A stretch of 8,758 bases of DNA, taken from an uncultured Ilumatobacter sp. (GTDB lineage Bacteria > Actinomycetota > Acidimicrobiia > Acidimicrobiales > Ilumatobacteraceae). The stretch lies in contig CALICC010000424.1 of assembly GCA_938049325.1 (NCBI GenBank), positions 1-8,758 on the forward strand. The letters are read 5' to 3'. Shown here in pieces: positions 7,631-8,758 of the stretch. Below the pieces are notes generated by a model. That model was not told the origin of the DNA. It did no database searches and saw only the letters and a list, made by a program, of their open reading frames with translations. Made by a program: the position numbers and the translations under genes. Positions within the stretch are counted from its first letter, which is position 1; the number at the start of each line of letters is the position of its first letter.

Positions 7631-7694
7631 CGAAGGTCTGCCGACTTCTTGACGTCTTGCGTGGTGTACCGCTCGACGTCTCTCCCGACCTTCG
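7631..7694 (-). repeat. Nested inverted repeat between the serine hydrolase and the GlmS-type gene
   Basis: The 109-base gap 7587-7695 holds an 8-base perfect inverted repeat, CGAAGGTC (minus strand, 7694-7687) and GACCTTCG (7638-7631). Nested inside are two copies of GACGTC (7680-7675 and 7656-7651) that can pair with each other around an 18-base loop. Each GACGTC is also a palindrome and is followed on the plus strand by T, making GACGTCT a 7-base direct repeat 24 bases apart. The outer repeat starts one base after the hydrolase stop. It could be a terminator-like RNA structure or a leader or operator for the GlmS-type gene; there is no T tract, and I cannot tell which. Confidence 0.45.
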
Positions 7695-7695
7695 T

Positions 7696-8758
7696 TCAGG
7701 CGCACTCGTACAGCGCGTTGCGCAGCGCGATCTCGCGCGGGTCGGTCGGCAGCGAGTAACCGCCACGGTTCATCGCATACGCGTACCCGATGCCAGCGTC
7801 AGGGTCCGCAAACCCGAACGAACCGCCCATCCCCGTGTGACCGAACGCCCGCTTCGATGACCCGAACGGCAAGATCGGAAACGGCTTCATGTATCCCATT
7901 GCGAACGCGCTCTCGAGGCGAAGGACCTTGTCGGGCATCGGAGGAATGTCCGCCTCGAGTTCTTCCATCGTGGAGCGAGTCAGCCCGAGCTCACTCCCGC
8001 CGGTCGCCAACGCGCCGTAGACCTTGGCGATCGCGCGGGGTTCGCCGACACCGTTCATCGACGGGAACTCGAGGCGGAGGACGTCGGCGCGGTTGACGCA
8101 CGACATGTTCATCGCGAGTTCCTTCGGATTCGTGAACGCTCGAGCAGTCGCACTGCGCGGATTCATCATCGCGACGAGCAGCCGCTTGGGCATCTGATGC
8201 GCGTGCAAGGCGGCGGCAACTCGTGAGCCGGCACCGAAGACCGCTCGGCGCTCCTCGGGAACGTCATCGGGGAGACCGATGAAGAAGTCGACGTCGAGCG
8301 GCGCGGCGACCTCCTCGGCGAAGAACGCACCGATGCCGCGAGCTTGCGGATCGACCCGGCGGAGCAACTGGCTCTCGTACCAGCCCATTGTTTGTGCGTG
8401 GTAGCCGCGGGCGGTGCCAGGTGTCCATCCGGGGGCTTGGGCGGCGAGAATGTCGCCGAGTGCGTCGGGGTCGCCGATGATCGAGAAATCCAGCGGTCGA
8501 TCGATCACCGCGAGACCCGCCTCGTGTCCGAGGAGTTGGCGGACGGTCACGCGCTCCTTGCCGGATTGCGCGAACTCGGGCCAATAGCTGGCGACCGGCT
8601 CATCGAGATCGAACAGGCCTCGCGAGTGAGCGATCGCGATCGCAACGGCGGCCATCCCCTTCGTGGTGGAGAACACCGGCACGATCGTGTCGGCCTCCCA
8701 GGCAAGCTGCTGGCTCCGGTCGCGGTGTCCGCCCCACAGGTCGACCACCTTGACGCCG
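7696..8758 (-). CDS. Serine hydrolase, beta-lactamase / EstB family (N-terminus outside window)
   Basis: Penicillin-binding-protein-fold hydrolase related to class C beta-lactamases and EstB-type esterases; in this family activity is usually esterase- or peptidase-like, and the substrate cannot be inferred. The frame stays open past the GTG at 8748 to the window edge, where GVKVVDLWGG matches the family's N-terminal strand, so the real start lies outside and roughly 20-40 residues are probably missing. Numbering from that GTG: nucleophile motif STTKG with S27 and K30, the tyrosine motif RGYHAQTMGW (Y116, in place of the Y-x-N of beta-lactamases), and HTGMGGS (304-310) as the third, KTG-like motif. 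DEPVASYWPEF (49-59) and VTVRQLLGHEAGL (67-79) are further family marks. No signal peptide can be judged because the N-terminus is missing. The gene is followed by a 109-base gap before the GlmS-type gene, so cotranscription is uncertain. Confidence 0.92.
   Translation of the reverse strand, partial: GVKVVDLWGGHRDRSQQLAWEADTIVPVFSTTKGMAAVAIAIAHSRGLFDLDEPVASYWPEFAQSGKERVTVRQLLGHEAGLAVIDRPLDFSIIGDPDALGDILAAQAPGWTPGTARGYHAQTMGWYESQLLRRVDPQARGIGAFFAEEVAAPLDVDFFIGLPDDVPEERRAVFGAGSRVAAALHAHQMPKRLLVAMMNPRSATARAFTNPKELAMNMSCVNRADVLRLEFPSMNGVGEPRAIAKVYGALATGGSELGLTRSTMEELEADIPPMPDKVLRLESAFAMGYMKPFPILPFGSSKRAFGHTGMGGSFGFADPDAGIGYAYAMNRGGYSLPTDPREIALRNALYECA

Noticed and set aside
5913..7652. A 579-codon open frame on the plus strand opposite the GlmS-type gene
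   Set aside because: It is antisense to a gene with unmistakable motifs. Its Arg/Asp/Gly-rich translation shows no family motif and is what high-GC codon bias creates on the opposite strand.
7587..7766. Sixty-residue N-terminal extension of the GlmS-type frame
   Set aside because: The extension runs into the serine hydrolase gene and is Arg/Ser/Thr-rich shadow sequence. The glutaminase nucleophile must be the residue after the initiator Met, which fixes the start at 7586.

Overview
The window is GC-rich bacterial DNA with every recognisable gene on the minus strand, so transcription runs from high to low coordinates. Gene content (nnr next to alr, an acpS, a GlmS-type enzyme, an acyl-CoA synthetase), strong G/C third-position preference and use of GTG as a start suggest a high-GC actinobacterium. 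An Acidimicrobiia (Ilumatobacter-like) source is my inference and not proven by the sequence.

In transcription order: (1) 8758-7696, a SxxK serine hydrolase of the beta-lactamase/EstB type, cut at its N-terminus by the window edge; (2) 7695-7587, an intergenic stretch with a nested inverted repeat; (3) 7586-4179, a very long (1135 aa) GlmS-type glutamine amidotransferase/sugar isomerase; (4) 4180-4147, two back-to-back hairpins, probably a terminator; (5) 4066-3671, acpS; (6) 3666-1936, an AMP-forming acyl-CoA synthetase; (7) 1922-579, bifunctional NAD(P)HX epimerase/dehydratase nnr; (8) 582-1, the first 194 residues of alanine racemase alr, continuing beyond the window.

The last four genes are packed with gaps of 4 and 13 bases and a 4-base ATGA overlap, so acpS, the acyl-CoA ligase, nnr and alr look like one operon. 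Its themes are activation of acyl carrier protein, acyl activation, repair of damaged NAD(P)H, and D-alanine for peptidoglycan. The GlmS-type enzyme upstream would supply glucosamine-6-phosphate for the cell wall.

The most unusual object is the GlmS-type protein. All hallmark residues of the glutaminase and most of the isomerase are present, but the protein is nearly twice the usual ~610 residues because of three expansions: about 130 residues inside the glutaminase domain, about 100 residues before the catalytic C-terminal tail, and about 195 residues after it. The lysine-bearing tail motif appears displaced to residues 934-940, while the place where it normally sits has an arginine. There is no mobile element, CRISPR array, tRNA or rRNA that I can see.
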